Below are positions 38,163 to 50,771 of a stretch of 64,000 nt of DNA, piece by piece. The stretch is from NCBI RefSeq assembly GCF_019649055.1, contig NW_026570226.1, forward strand, positions 2,914,001 to 2,978,000, read 5' to 3'. This DNA is from Paramacrobiotus metropolitanus (taxonomy: Eukaryota; Tardigrada; Eutardigrada; Parachela; Macrobiotidae). Every line of letters begins with the position of its first letter. Within the stretch, counting starts at the first letter, position 1. The position numbers were made by a program, and so were the translations under genes. Under the pieces are notes generated by a model. It saw nothing but the letters and a program-made list of their open reading frames with translations, searched no databases and was not told where the DNA came from.

Positions 38163-40234
38163 TACGTCTTCTGTGACATATGCCAATGTCGTTCTGATTA
38201 ATGCATCTTCACAATTCGACGATCTAAATATTCGAACCACCATGGAAATTTCCAGTTATGATCGTGGAGAACTGACTTTGGACACCTCGAACAAGAGCTC
38301 TGAACCGGCAGCGACTATCGCTTTCAAGGATGGCGTGCTGCGGGAAGCTTTCGAGGAACTCAGTAAGCTTGGGGTTGTTTTCACTGTAAGTGCTATATTA
38401 TAATTTTTTAAATTTACTGTAGAACGAACGGCCAACGAAACAGGCGTGAAATTCGCATTCTCCTTGTCTGCGATGCCAGCGTTTAAGTTCGCCCGATCTA
38501 TTCCAGTGAACGAAGTACGGGAAAAGTCAGGTCCATTGGTTCTATTGGCGTCTGTAGGGCATAGCTTGAAGCGAAAAGACATCATCACCATCCGGCACAA
38601 CGTCGACCAGTTGTTTAATGTAAAGTCATAAGCCACTCACTCACTGATCGGCCAATCTAACCAGTTACGTTTTTAGTATCCATCAGGAGCCAGAAGGAAC
38701 CATGAATGCATTTTCCTGGACTACACGTCCAAAACTTGGGTGCAGAAAAGGATGGGTGCAGAATGTCAGCTAAATATCCAAAATGGGATAGCACGATTGT
38801 GGAATGCACCTGTGATCATCTGACGCCATTCTCGCTGCTATTGACGTTGTGTGGCAGTTTGTCGACTTCTTTCGCTCCCACCGATGAATCCTTCACTCCA
38901 GACTTGGCCATCGTGACCATAGCGACAACCATCGTCTCCGCCGTGTGCTGCGTGACAGCTGTGGCTATCATAATGTACGTGGTCTTGGCAATTTACAGCA
39001 TGCATTTCCTGTTGTACATCAGGTTTGTTCTTAGAGTGAAAGCTTGGCGAAGGAAGGTCATCTTTGACGAGATGACCTTCACGCAGACCGGTTTATGGGT
39101 CGTATTGTTCGGCATGTACTTCTTCATCATATCCTCCCAGATGATGGTCCTGATCCCAGAAATGTGTGGACAGCGGTTCTGTTTGGCCAACGCCATTCTT
39201 GTACACTGGTTTGCGCTTATGAGTGTGGCGTGGACAGTGGTGCAGACAGTACGAATCGTGCAGCTAACACGCTACCCTGAAGAATACGGCAGGCGGGAGC
39301 CCATTCCTGGTGACACGTATGGCGGCTTCCGGATCCGAGCTTGGCTGGCAGCCACAGGTAATTTTTTCGCATAAGTTTGCATTGATTACAGGACTCCTAA
39401 GGGATTGTTTTTTAGTTCTTCCCTGTCTGTTTCCATTTCTCGCTTCCATGCCGCATTTTTCTGATACTCTCGCAACAATCGTTGGTGGTTATGGTTACGG
39501 AAATCATGAGAAATGGTAAGCAAACAGTAAACTGCAACGGAAAACAGCCAACAGTCATTTTCTGTGTAGGTGCTGGTTAGACGGCGATCATTCGTGGATT
39601 CCATGGGTGACCTTTATTACACCCCTATCTATCGCAGGGGTACTAAACATATCCGCTGTATTATTTTACGCTTTTAGTGAGTGGCAGTTCTACGTACTTT
39701 CAGGACCATCAAACAGCTTTCTGAAATTTTATACGTTTTGATTCATTCATTTTCATTGTTATAGCCTCCAAGAAGCGTCAGAAAAAACTGTCAATCCCAT
39801 ATACACGCGCCGCCGCGCAACCGGATACTGTTAAACAAAAAGTCCATGGGATCATCATAACCACGGGACTAATGGGATTGATCTGGTTGGGCTTGTGGTT
39901 GGCGCTTTTATCCTGCTACGTCGATGAAATTCTTCAGTATGTCTTTGTTCTACTGCTGACGGTGGCCTGCGGATCGCAGGCCGTTTATATCATTATCTTC
40001 CAAGCAATTATTCCGGAAAAGCGAAAGAAACGTTCAGTGCGCTCTTTCTCGAGTCTGAGCGGCACTATATCAGCGCAGCTGCACGACACCAGTAAAAGGT
40101 CATCAGATCTACCCCAGCACTATAGCGCCAGAATTGTGACTACAATTCAGTTATTTATGTACGTTAAACGGAAAAAAGACGATTCTGGCTTCTCCATCCG
40201 GTTTGCACCAAAAATTAATCATTCGAATTGTTAA

Positions 40235-41797
40235 GAATACGCATCTTTATAGAGATCCTTCTTCGTTTTGTTTTTGTTACCAATGAGATACTGGAAGTCG
40301 GGAAGGCTGTTTAACGATTAACGCGTTCTCTGTTCTGATTTCTTGATGAAGTTATTGAATTAAAAGAATTCTCTGACGCTTAAAAAGCAACTTCATTTTT
40401 TTTCACACCGCATGGTAAAATACAATCTATGTTAAAGCAAAGAAAATTATTGGTCCGCTATTCTTGCTGTTAATCGTAAATCGTAATTAATGTGGTAAAT
40501 CGTAATCTGGGAACGGGTTTTGGTTGGGAGTACGGGGAAATTCTATCCTTATTAAACCCTTAAAATGTTTTTTTTTAAATTTTTTTCATGCCGAGTTTTG
40601 GGTTGGGGTGTTGCGGCGGAAACACAGCGCCTAATGATTATCAAATGAAGTTAGGTCAGTACAAACGGGCTAAATGTGGTCAGGAAACGGTGCCAAAAGC
40701 AGGGGCGTTGGATACGGTGGCTCTATTCTCCTATACCAACGGTCACCACATTGGTTTTACACCTTTACGGGCTTGATCCGGGAAACGGCAACATTCGAAC
40801 CGAAGATGATGGGAGGTCATCTGAAGGCTGGATTCGAGGCACATAACATCATACCATTCCCTCCTAGTGATGACAGAAGCCTGAACACATAGACATTAAT
40901 TTTTCTGACTATATACGTCGATTTTAGGATCCGGCATACCACAAAATACGACTCAAAAACGCCGAAAAAGGTTGAATAAAGTATGAAAAGGCTATAAAAT
41001 TATCTTACAGGAAATTACCACTCTGCAGACATTATTACTGTTACACTGTAGAAAGTAAAATCAAAAAATTTTCATTGAATACTCAAATGTAAATGTAAGA
41101 ATCCGTGCACGCAGCCAAAACGCGTGCGGACTCGAGAAGGTCACCCGTGCACGCTACCAACGCTCGTGTTAACCGTTGTTCAAAACGTTTTTATATGAGT
41201 ACGTATTCATCGGGCAAAATGATTGAACTGCTCACGGCCAGCCGCAACGCGCATCGGCTTTCACTGGTCTTTAGCGGTTACGAAGTCGATAAATCATCCT
41301 ATTTTGGTGCTGACTTCCAGTCTGTTTCGGAGCGATCCCAGTGATCGGGTAATTAATGCATGAAATAGATTTATTTTTGTCGTTATTGCTTTGTCGGTTG
41401 GTGTGCCGTTGCGCCCGCTGATACATGCATACTTCTAGTTCTAGTTGATGTCAAAGTGACTTACGCAAAAGCGGCCTCCCAGTTCCCACAACACTCGTCC
41501 ACCAATTAAAACTCGTCACTGGTGACCCACTTATAGCACCTCTCTCTCTCTTATCGGCACCATTGAATACAAATGGGTCGGCAATCAAAAGTATGCGCTT
41601 ATCAGCCTCAGCGTAGCAAATAACGGACGAAGACCAATAAAACTTTTGTGTTAGTCGGAACCTGTTAATTTTCCGTGCCAGTCAGTGAGTGCTCTGTGCA
41701 TGTTTCTTTAGACTGGTTAGGTAAAAATTTTTCGGCAGTCCACACAGGTCAAGGCTTTAGGTTTCTATGTTTTTTTACATTCATTTGACATTTCATT
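40235..41797. other. Spacer between genes D and E
   Basis: No convincing gene. Short frames at 40588-40892 and 41105-41344 lack homology I can see. T-rich run near 40568-40590. Confidence 0.4.
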
Positions 41798-44700
41798 ATG
41801 TCAGGAAGGCGTGCCAACGACGCAGCAGTATTGACTACCCTACTTTTTTCCTTTATTATCACTGGTAAGATGACAACCAATTAGATGACAATAACATTTG
41901 GAATTGATATACAGTTATACATTTCTTGTTAAGGTTTTCATCACTTTTTTTTTAAGCAAACGTCAGGCTCAGTCATGACAGAAAGGGATAACGCAAATGG
42001 GTGGCACGGATGTGTCAGATCCCGGCGTAATCATGAAGTATTTAAATTAATGAAGTATTAAGTGAAGTATTAAGAATTAAGTATGAAGAATTAATGAAGT
42101 ATTAATGAAGTATTAAAGATAAATGAAGTATTAATAAAGCAAAGTATACAAGTCAAGTACTTTAAAGTTTAATAAGCTAAAATGCAGAAAAAAAAACTTT
42201 CTCGTGTAACCCAGCTGCATAAAACGAAAAGGATATATGTGTACAAGACTGCAAACAGGAAGTTTAGCGCCATCAGCCAGCTTTCTCATAGACGGACGCT
42301 CTAGGCCATAGGTGGTATCTCTACTTTGTTAAAAATTCAGTTTGTTACTGTACCCGCGCGAGTTTAAGGGACAGAAAATTCCCCCGGAGCGCCCGCACTA
42401 GATGTCGGCAGCTTTGACATCAGGGAAACCGACGCCTAGCGCGGGCGGTCTGGGGGAATTTTCTGTCCCGTAAACTCGCGCGGGTACAGTACTTGCCAGT
42501 CATTAGTTTTTGAACCTTTCCGTTTATTGAACATTATTCTAAACTGAAGGGCATTCTAGACTGTACACCTCTTTTCCTGAGTTATAATATGTTCTCTGAG
42601 TTACTGATTCATTTATGAAGCAAGAGCATACAACTCGATTGCGGGACTCCAATGTCTACGAGTAGTTGGTTTCTTAAATTGTGCTGCTGTATCGATATTA
42701 TATTTTTATATGTACTGCCAAACAGAAAAACGGTTTTCCAGCTGTTGCATGTGCTGACTGATTCTGTCGTATCACATACAGCTCAGCTGGTTCACGATTC
42801 CACGGAATCTGACGTATGCGAAAATATATACGAATAAAATTTAAAACTATACTATGGAATAATAAAGGATGATACGCCAGATGCCAGATGGTAAGCGCAA
42901 TGAATGAATTTAACTGTAGGTAAAGGTGACTGACAGAAAAAAAAGTGAATCAAAAGGCACTGTACCAAGAATGACCACTTCACATTTAATGTTAAGTTGT
43001 GCAGAGAGTGGTAAGTTGTAACCGTCTACCAATTAACCTTAAGAAACGCCCTGTGGCCATTTGTTTAAGCGATTCAGATTTAATTACTTTCAAATTCAAA
43101 CCATTTTTTTAAATTTCTAAAATCATTTTGATAAGCTATGCTTCTCATCGTTCGTTTTTTTATAAATCGTGTAACTTTCTAGAAAGTTCCAACGTGACTT
43201 ACGCATCGATAAACCCGGGTTCCGCAAAAAACCAAACTCGCATGTGTATTTACCACGAAGAATGTTATATATATCCTCCTCAATCTCCCATAGGTCAGCT
43301 GACCTGCGAATTTGACAAAATTATGCATGGCAATGTAACGGTATTCCCAAATACATGCTCAAGCTGGTCTTTTACGCATTCGTTATATCCGTATCAGTTT
43401 CGAATTCTTCCAAGCACGGAAGTTGTAGGACGGGATCAAGATTCTGATTTCCAGTTTGCTCAGTCAAAATGCTATGTCAAAGACGATCCGCTATCCGCGT
43501 ATCCAGAAAGGAAATCTGCTATTCTGCGATCGCAGATCTTTCCTCCAAACGACTGTATGAAATTCCAAACCTCATTCTGGTACCGAATGTCAGCTGCGCC
43601 GATTCTCATTGGGCGTCCTGACAAAGATTATTTTCTGGAGTTATTAGTTCACCATTATCGCGATGACTCTCCCGATTTCATCCCAAAATGGCAGATTTGG
43701 GGTAGCAAGAGAGATTACGCGGGGTTTCTTGGTTCAAACCTATGGATCTATGTGGTCGCGGAATACGCTACTGATTCTCAATTTGCACTGACATTCCAAG
43801 CGCATCATGGCGATACCTGCAACCGCACATCCATCGATCTCGACAATATAGTCACAGAGGCTGCAGGTAGGCCTTAATAAATACGAGCCTTGTAAAAAAC
43901 CAATTTCTGAACTAAACGTTAAATTATGCCACAGTAAACCATATGAAGAAACAAAATGCACGGAATCTGGTATCCCAAAAATAAAATGCTGTTATCCGTA
44001 GTTCCGGCTGCTTGCCCATTCGATGAATCGGAAATTTTTATCGTAACTTCCACCGCTGCCGTTGTTGACAACGCAACAGAAGAAATTCCTGCATCTACTA
44101 TTCCACCAACGTCCATTACCATTGGTCCCATCACATCATCCAGCACCATTACCGAGGATACCACGACAACTACTCCTGACCTCACCACATCATCCAGCAC
44201 CATTACCGAGGATACCACGACAACTACTCCTGACCTCACCACATCATCCAGCATCATTACCGAGGATACCACGACAACTACTCCTGACCTCACCACATCA
44301 TCCAGCATCATTACCGAGGATACCACGACAACTACTCCTGACCTCACCACAACATCCAGCACCATTACCGAGGATGCCACAACATTTACTCCTGTTCCCA
44401 CCACAACACCCACCACCGTTACCGAAGATCCAGCCACCTCACCCGGCCCTTTCTTGGATGGTATTACGCAGTTGTGCATGCTACTCCCTCATCTACTGGT
44501 TGATGGTGTGTTTGAATAATTACAGGAGCAAGTGGCGTAATACAATCAGTACTCAGCGCTGAACTAAAAAATGTTACCAACAAAGAAAGCTACGCGAATG
44601 AAACCGAGTACTACGTTCATTCGGCTGACAATGTTTTAAATACCCTCAAAAGCGGTGTTAGTAATGGAAGCAGAAAACTCAGTTTCGAAGACATCGTTGC

Positions 44701-46983
44701 AACGTCCAAGTTTTTTGAGGAATTAGCGGGAACAAATGTAACTGCTGATCTACCAGAGGGGGCTCAGAAGGATGCCATAAAAACTCTCCTCCAGATTACA
44801 GATGAAATTGTAAGTGCTGAAGAATCTGGTAAGTTAGCCACATCAGTGGTAGGCGACGGGGGTCAGGATGCTGCAGCGGCTATCTACGAAGCACTAGAGG
44901 ACATGTACAATAGCTTACCTCCTGCGGAGGAACCCTACGTGTTTAATGATACTACTTGCGTGGCTTTTGTGAATGTGGTGGAAATCAACGGTTCTTCGCG
45001 GTTCGACGATCTGAAGTTTCGCACCACCATGGATATCACCGGTTTTGGTCAAGGAACATTGACTTTGGGTGACGATAACGAGAATGCCACTTCCGTGGCA
45101 ACGATTGCGTTCAAAGAAGACGTGCTAAGAGAAGCCTTTGAAGAACTGAGTGCGCTAAATTCAGTAAATTGCTTATGGTTCAAGGTCAACACTAAGAAAA
45201 ATACAAATTTTCCGTTATTGTAGAACAAACGGCCAATGAAACAAGCGCGAAATTCGCATTCTCATTGTCAGCTATGCCGGCATTTAAGTTCGCCCGCTCT
45301 ATTCCGTTGAACGAAGTTCGGGAGAGGTCAAGCCCTTTAGTCCTTTTGGCATCTGTAGGGATTAGTCTTAAGCGAAAAGACGTTATCACCATTCGGCACA
45401 ATATCGACCAGTTGTTTAATGTAAATCCAAGTTCAGTAATCATTCGTCCGTCGAACTAATAAATATCGTTTCTTAGTATCCATCAGGGGCCAAAAGACAT
45501 CACGAATGCATTTTCCTGGACTATACGTCTAAAAAATGGGAGAAAGACGGATGCAGATTGTCAGCTAAATACCCGAAGTGGGATAGCACGATTGTGGAAT
45601 GCACGTGTGACCATTTAACGCCCTTCTCCTTGTTATTGACTTTATGCGGCAGTCTGTCGAATTCTTTTGCACCAAACGACGAGTCGTTCACCTTTGATTT
45701 GGTTGTTGTGACCCTAGGGACGACGATTGTCTCGGCTGTCTGCTGCCTGATTGCTTTGATTACCATAATGTAAGTGACCATTACGGTTTAACGTAGAGCC
45801 CTTCGTTGTGACCAGCTCCGCTTTTTAGAATGAAAGCTTGGCGAAGAAAAGTCATCTTTGACGAAATGACCTTCACGCAGACCGGTCTATGGATTGTTCT
45901 GTTTGGAATGTATTTCTTCATCATCTCCTCCCAAATGATGGTTTTGATCCCAGAAATGTGTGGACAGAAATTCTGTTTAGCTAACGCCATTCTTGTACAC
46001 TGGTTCGCACTGATGAGTGTCGCGTGGACTGTAGTGCAGACAGTGCGTATCCTGCGGCTGACGCGCTACCCGGAAGAATATGGCCGGGAATACATTCCTG
46101 GGAGCAGTTACCGTATTTTCCGAATCAAGGCCTGGTTGATAGCGACAGGTTAAATTTTTGCGTAACGTAGACCTCTGCAGTAATTACAATTACAAGTGGA
46201 ATCTGTATTTAGCTATTCCCTGCGTGTTTCCTTTTCTGGCCTCCTTGCCGCATTTGTCTGAGAACTTCGCACTATTCGTTGGTGGTTACGGTTACGCAAA
46301 CCACGAAAAATGGTAAGCAAGCGACCAATTAAAAGGGAAAGCAGTTGACAGCGTCCTGTTTCTGTAGGTGCTGGCTGGACGGCGATCACTCGTGGATTCC
46401 ATGGGTGACCTTTATCGCGCCACTATCTACTGCAGGGATACTCAACGTATCGGCCGTGGTGTTCTACGTTTTTAGTGAGCAATCTTCTTTCGTAGTCATT
46501 GAGCATTATCAAACAGCTTTTTCGGTACTATAACTATTTGGTTGCAATTATTTTCACCCATTTTTGTTGGTAGCCACAAAAAAGCGCCAGAAAGAACTGT
46601 CAATACCTTATAAGCGCGCCATCACGCATGCGGATCCTGTCAGGCGGAAAGTGCATGGGATAATCATAACTACCGGCTTGATGGGATTGATCTGGTTGTG
46701 TTTGTGGCTGGCGCTGTTGTCCTGCTACGTTCATGAAACTGTGCAGTACGTTTTTGTTCTACTGCTGACCGTGGCCTGTGGATCGCAGGCCGTTTACATC
46801 ATCATTTTCCAAGCCATTATTCCGGAGAGGCGACCGAAACGATCATTACGTTCATTCTCCAGTTTGAGCGGTACACTATCAGGCATCAGCACAGTACCCC
46901 AAAGTGACCATGCGCCGGTCGAACACGTGGAACGCGGACTTTGTGACCTGTGGGTTCTTTGCTGCTGTTTTCGTTGCACCTAA
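41798..46983 (+). CDS. Gene E: adhesion GPCR, MAM-like / Thr stalk / GAIN / GPS / 7TM
   Basis: Ten exons: 41798-41864, 43183-43866, 44002-44460, 44526-45149, 45224-45420, 45477-45769, 45829-46148, 46213-46312, 46368-46474, 46574-46983; 3,261 nt in one frame, 1,086 residues. Signal peptide ending LTTLLFSFIITG; type I MAM-like domain (FWYRMSAAP, QIWGSKRDY, AHHGDTC); Thr stalk with a 60-bp repeat (SSSTITEDTTTTTPDLTT); GAIN with Asn sites; GPS with HL|T near residue 725 and agonist TPFSLLLTLCG; seven helices (HWFALMSVAWTVVQTVRI, GLMGLIWLCLWLALLS, YVFVLLLTVACGSQAVY). The tail ends in a Cys cluster (LWVLCCCFRCT) that could be lipidated. The 1.3-kb first intron holds an AT minisatellite and a palindromic element. 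Linking the distant signal exon is inference from phase and content. Confidence 0.87.
42045..42145. repeat. AT-rich minisatellite, aatgaagtatta unit
   Basis: Repeats of about 12 bases (aatgaagtatta and variants) in the first intron of gene E. Confidence 0.75.
42348..42489. mobile_element. 142-bp inverted-repeat element with TA duplication
   Basis: Ends CTGTACCCGCGCGAGTTTA and its complement, with arms continuing with small mismatches through agaaaattccccc, about 50 bases each. TA flanks both sides (42346-42347 and 42490-42491). It lies in the first intron of gene E. Its ends differ from those of the element at 38003, so it is another family with the same target preference. Confidence 0.8.
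44140..44400 (+). repeat. 60-bp tandem repeat in the gene E stalk
   Basis: Four near-identical 60-base units (agcaccattaccgaggatac...) encode SSSTITEDTTTTTPDLTT-type repeats. Units differ by one or two bases and extend the stalk in frame. Confidence 0.85.
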
Positions 46984-47927
46984 GATACAGCTGTGTAGCC
47001 GGTCGGGTGGGGAGAAAAGGTCAGCACGCCTTCTAGCGTCGTAACTAATATTTCTTATGTTAACAAAAAAATGTTTCGTGATTCGTTGCTAAAAGTACTT
47101 TTTTTTTATAAAAATGTGTGTTCAGATTCCATATTTTTGTTATACTGACTTGGATTACTAAAGAAATGTGGGAAAGTTACTTAAAGCGCGGTATACTTTC
47201 GATTATTGATACCACGTGGGTTTACGATACTAACGAGATAACAGCTGTCCGAAGGAAAAATTGCCTTCACATCAACGAGCACATTAGTCATCAAAATATT
47301 TTTCGTGACCACCTGAAACTCTTTGAAATTATCGCGAAAAATTTGTTCGTATTTTTGTGTCCGCCGTGCAAAGTATTGTACTTAATAAATAAATAATTAT
47401 TAGACACTTGTTCGGTTGCTTCAGAGTATAAAAAATACACATGCCCTCAAACAATTACAGTTATGTTAATTTTGTGTACCAACGATTTTACGAGCTGCGG
47501 ATGCTAACGGTCGATCAATATCATTTCCTTTACCAAATAAATAAAGTTTTTACTGTTAAGTGCAATAGGTGGATGAACCGATTGACCGTTACACAACAAA
47601 ATGTTCCCGGTGTCTTCCATCCAGGCTACCCCAATTCACGCAAAGTCAACCGGAAATTTCTTCGGTACACAAAGTTCACTGCACACTGATGGTGTCCCGG
47701 GTATCGCCGTGCTTGTTAAATTTACCTGTTTCATTACGCCACAATAGCATTAGCCGCGCGCAACTTTATACCGCAGCGCCAGCGCGGAAAGCCGCCATAC
47801 GGCGCCACAATAGCGCTCCCACACGGCGCTATTGTGCGGCAGGCAGCCTGAGTGACAGGGCCGCTTATTAGCGCAATTACACGACAGCACAGTACCGGGC
47901 ACACATACAACCATGCTCACTTGTTGT
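46984..47927. other. Spacer between gene E and the globin, promoter region on the right
   Basis: No gene seen. The right part holds three copies of the core gccacaatagc or its complement: 47738-47749, 47804-47816 and 47827-47840, the last two forming a hairpin. Confidence 0.45.
47804..47840. promoter_or_regulatory. Hairpin of ACAATAGCGC sites upstream of the globin
   Basis: gccacaatagcgc and gcgctattgtgcggc pair with one bulged base around an 11-base loop, about 90-125 bases upstream of the TATA box. A further copy of the core in direct orientation stands at 47738. Could be a paired transcription-factor site; function unknown. Confidence 0.3.
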
Positions 47928-47936
47928 TATATAAAA
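47928..47936 (+). promoter_or_regulatory. TATA box of the globin gene
   Basis: TATATAAAA lies 69 bases before the globin ATG at 48005, which would give a 5' UTR of about 40-45 bases. Confidence 0.6.
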
Positions 47937-48004
47937 CACCGCGGTACACACTCAACCACAGTCAAGCAGTCACCGGGGCGATAAGCAGCGACGATTAGCA
48001 GACG

Positions 48005-50188
48005 ATGGTGGTGAGAGATTACACGCGGTTAGTTGCTACTGTCTTGATTGCGGTCGTCTACACTTGTTGGCGTGCTGGTGTGGTGTTGGCGCAGAGTGGT
48101 GTTAATAAGAATAATATTATAACCATTATGGAGGCTGTGACGAATTTGGAGCGCAGCACGGATCCGGCGTTGGATGTCAAGAGCAACATCACCGAACTGA
48201 CCAAACGCGAGACGCTGGCCGTGCAGCAAACCTGGGAGGAAGTGCTGAAGCTCGGCACGCCCACCGTCGGGGTGGCGCTCTTTGACCTGTAAGTCTGCAT
48301 ACTTGCACCTTCAATTTTTAATTGATTTACCGTTGTATTATTTTTTGTTAAACTTTTTTGGCTTGATTATAAATAAAAATGGCAAGTTTTAGGATATTTT
48401 GCAATACATACTCTGTATGTGCATGTATCAGAAAAATGTGTAAATAACCCAGAGCACGAAACGAACCCAAGGAATACTGCAATAAATTGTGAATTTATGA
48501 CAAATTAATGCAGTCAACGTGCTGCCTAATTGCTGTGTATGGCCTTGCTAATTGCCGAATATAACGGTAAACCAGCGAAAATTACGCGCTCATAAATAAG
48601 ATCCTGCAGAGAAAAACCGGTTTTCGGTGTTTTACGGCCATTAATTTACCCGTATAAACTAGCTTAACTATAATGTCGTAAATAAACATATAGTAGTTAA
48701 ACACAAAATTATAGTTACTTCTTAGTTATCAAAAATCGTACTTACTTCAAATCGTTAAAATTGGTATATTAGCTTTACTGATTACGGCCACAGCCTGATT
48801 TATTTGCAATGCAAATTCCGCTGTGCTGCGGTGTGAAATTTAGCGTCTGCTATCTTAACACCGGTTTAAGCGCTTATCACAACAAACGAGCGCTGTCAAA
48901 ACATAAGATTAAAAAAGACCGTTTTCTGCGAGACCACTTGACAAACGGTGCGTTATTTCAACTGTACTGCAACATTTACCGGAAGTGCCGGAAATGCTAG
49001 TGTAAATTGTATTAACTGGCAAACATATCGTTGAAAAATCAGAACTTACATAAAACTAGCGATTTTTGTTACTTCCATAATTATAGCAATTATTAACAGT
49101 AAAATAAATTTAAATTTACCTAATTGCGCCTCGTTTTTGAATCTTATGTGACTAGCCTCAATATGAATTATGATCGTTGTTAAAATACGGTTGTGTTGGT
49201 TGTGATGACAGGTTTTTCTCGCGCAATCCAAACTACGTCCAGTTCTTCAAAGCACTGCGTGACGTGCCAGCTGGCCAACTGAAGACACATCCACGATTGA
49301 AAGCCCACGGAACGACGGTGGTGCAGTTGAGTACTTGATATCTAATGACTAATATTTTATAATAATTCATCGTGTCGCATTCCACCTCGGCTGTCAGATT
49401 ACGGCCGACTAATTGGGCCCGGCTTGACATTGGCCGTCGGGCCGGATTAATGTATTCAAGCGCTCTTTGACAGCCCGCGATTGACAGTGTTGCTTTGTAT
49501 AGAGTACCAAGCAGAATCTAATACCGGTGTCATGTTCGAGTTAAATTATACAATCAGATGCCAAACAGCCACATCTGAACAAACTCAACGCTTAACATAG
49601 CAAATAAAGTCAAATTAAGACGTCTTTTGGCATGACTTTAGAAGCATGTTTACGGATTTTAACGAGAGTATTTTTTGTTTTCTTACAGGACACTTTCTGG
49701 AATTATACGTAAGTCTCACAATTAAACTAAATATTTCGCTCGATACAGTTTAAACGAATACTGAATTGACGTCAAAACTGCGTTTGTTTTTCCAGAAACT
49801 CTGGACGATCCCGGTAAAAGCAAAGGTCACAATCATCCTTGCTTCAGTCAGCTGACTAATCGCTTGTTTCAGAGACAACCGTGCTGATTCTGCAGAAGAC
49901 CGGCCGCGATCATGTGCGCCGTAAGATCCACGCGGAACAGTTTCAAGTAAATCAAGGCACTATTGAAAAATGTGACGCGAAATTAACAGAAGAAAAATGG
50001 TGCATTCTATGGGTAATTGTTTGCAGGAGCTGCACCGAACCGTGTTTGTTTTATTGGAGCAAGTATTGGGTCCATTGTGGACGCCGTTGGTGCGCGAGAG
50101 CTGGGATAAAGCATTGAGCGTGGTGATGAAGGTGGTCCTGGATTCCCTGGAAGATGAAGAAGCCAAGCAGCGGAATAATGCGGTGTGA
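48005..50188 (+). CDS. Secreted globin
   Basis: Six exons: 48005-48288, 49212-49325, 49689-49708, 49796-49813, 49873-49946, 50027-50188; 672 nt, 223 residues. An N-terminal hydrophobic segment (LVATVLIAVVY, then AGVVLAQS) looks like a signal peptide, so the heme protein should be extracellular or vesicular. The globin fold runs from about residue 68: the A helix TKRETLAVQQTWEEV, then FFSRNPNYVQFF, then HPRLKAHGTTVV with the distal His (E7) in AHG, then TGRDHVRRKIHAEQF with the proximal His (F8) in RDH, then a long H helix (LVRESWDKALSVVMKVV). Heme O2 binding is expected from the family; storage, transport or redox use is not decided by sequence. Exons 3 and 4 are only 20 and 18 bases; without them the frame breaks and the E-F region is lost. 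A TATA box lies 69 bases upstream. Confidence 0.92.
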
Positions 50189-50771
50189 ACCAACCCAGCG
50201 GTGCGGAAACCGTGCTTGTTATTTAATCATTCCCGGTGATTGCGCAGTACAAGCTATTCAATGCCCATTTAAAGGTTAATTTAAAGTTTTAAACATGCCT
50301 AGTAGTTATTCATTACATTTGGCCATTATTGCATGCAAAATGCTAAAGCGAAAGTGCATTCTTTGCCTGGTACAACAGTAAAAGTACGTGCTTGTTTCTG
50401 AGGATTTAGCGGGAGAATCATTGTGACGACATTTTAATATTTATTTGTCTGCGGCGTTTTCACGTCACATCGTTATTCTGTACAACTTTTTCGGCGTACA
50501 TGCGCATACATTAAACCTGTTTTAACCACACAAAACCAACAAACTTGAGCAACAATAGTAGTCGTACAATATTAATAGGCCAAAAGGAACTGCAAATTGA
50601 AATAACCCTCCATCCACCCATGTATTCAACCCTCGAATTCGCCTCTACCAATCACAGTCTGTTTTATCAGGAAAACAAAAATCAGCTTAAGTATTTCTTC
50701 AACCGTGTATTTTACCTACACAAGTACGAAGAAATAGTTTTGACTCTGTTGCAAGATCGATAGCCGAAGGA
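50189..50771. other. Space between two convergent genes
   Basis: 3' flanks of the globin (plus) and gene F (minus). A short frame at 50545-50763 has no support. Confidence 0.4.

Larger units (their letters stand above)
33557..40234 (+). pseudogene. Gene D: adhesion GPCR with 18-copy stalk array, disrupted three times
   Basis: Exons 33557-33605 (signal peptide MKLLALQLLLLSIFVTG), 33859-34563 (type I MAM-like), 35237-37410 (Thr-rich stalk), 37577-38362 (GAIN), 38423-38619, 38677-38974 (GPS, ECTCDHLTPF), 39035-39357, 39416-39515, 39570-39676, 39765-40234 (helices and tail). Gene order and exon sizes copy genes C and E. Damage: an 11-base insertion near 36184-36194 shifts the stalk frame; a 160-bp palindrome with TA duplications splits the GAIN exon at 38003-38162; one base is missing in the run of A near 38748, so the GPS exon is 298 nt instead of 293 plus whole codons. 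The 3' exons remain open and well conserved, so the damage is recent, partly bypassed by splicing, or partly assembly error. Confidence 0.78.
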
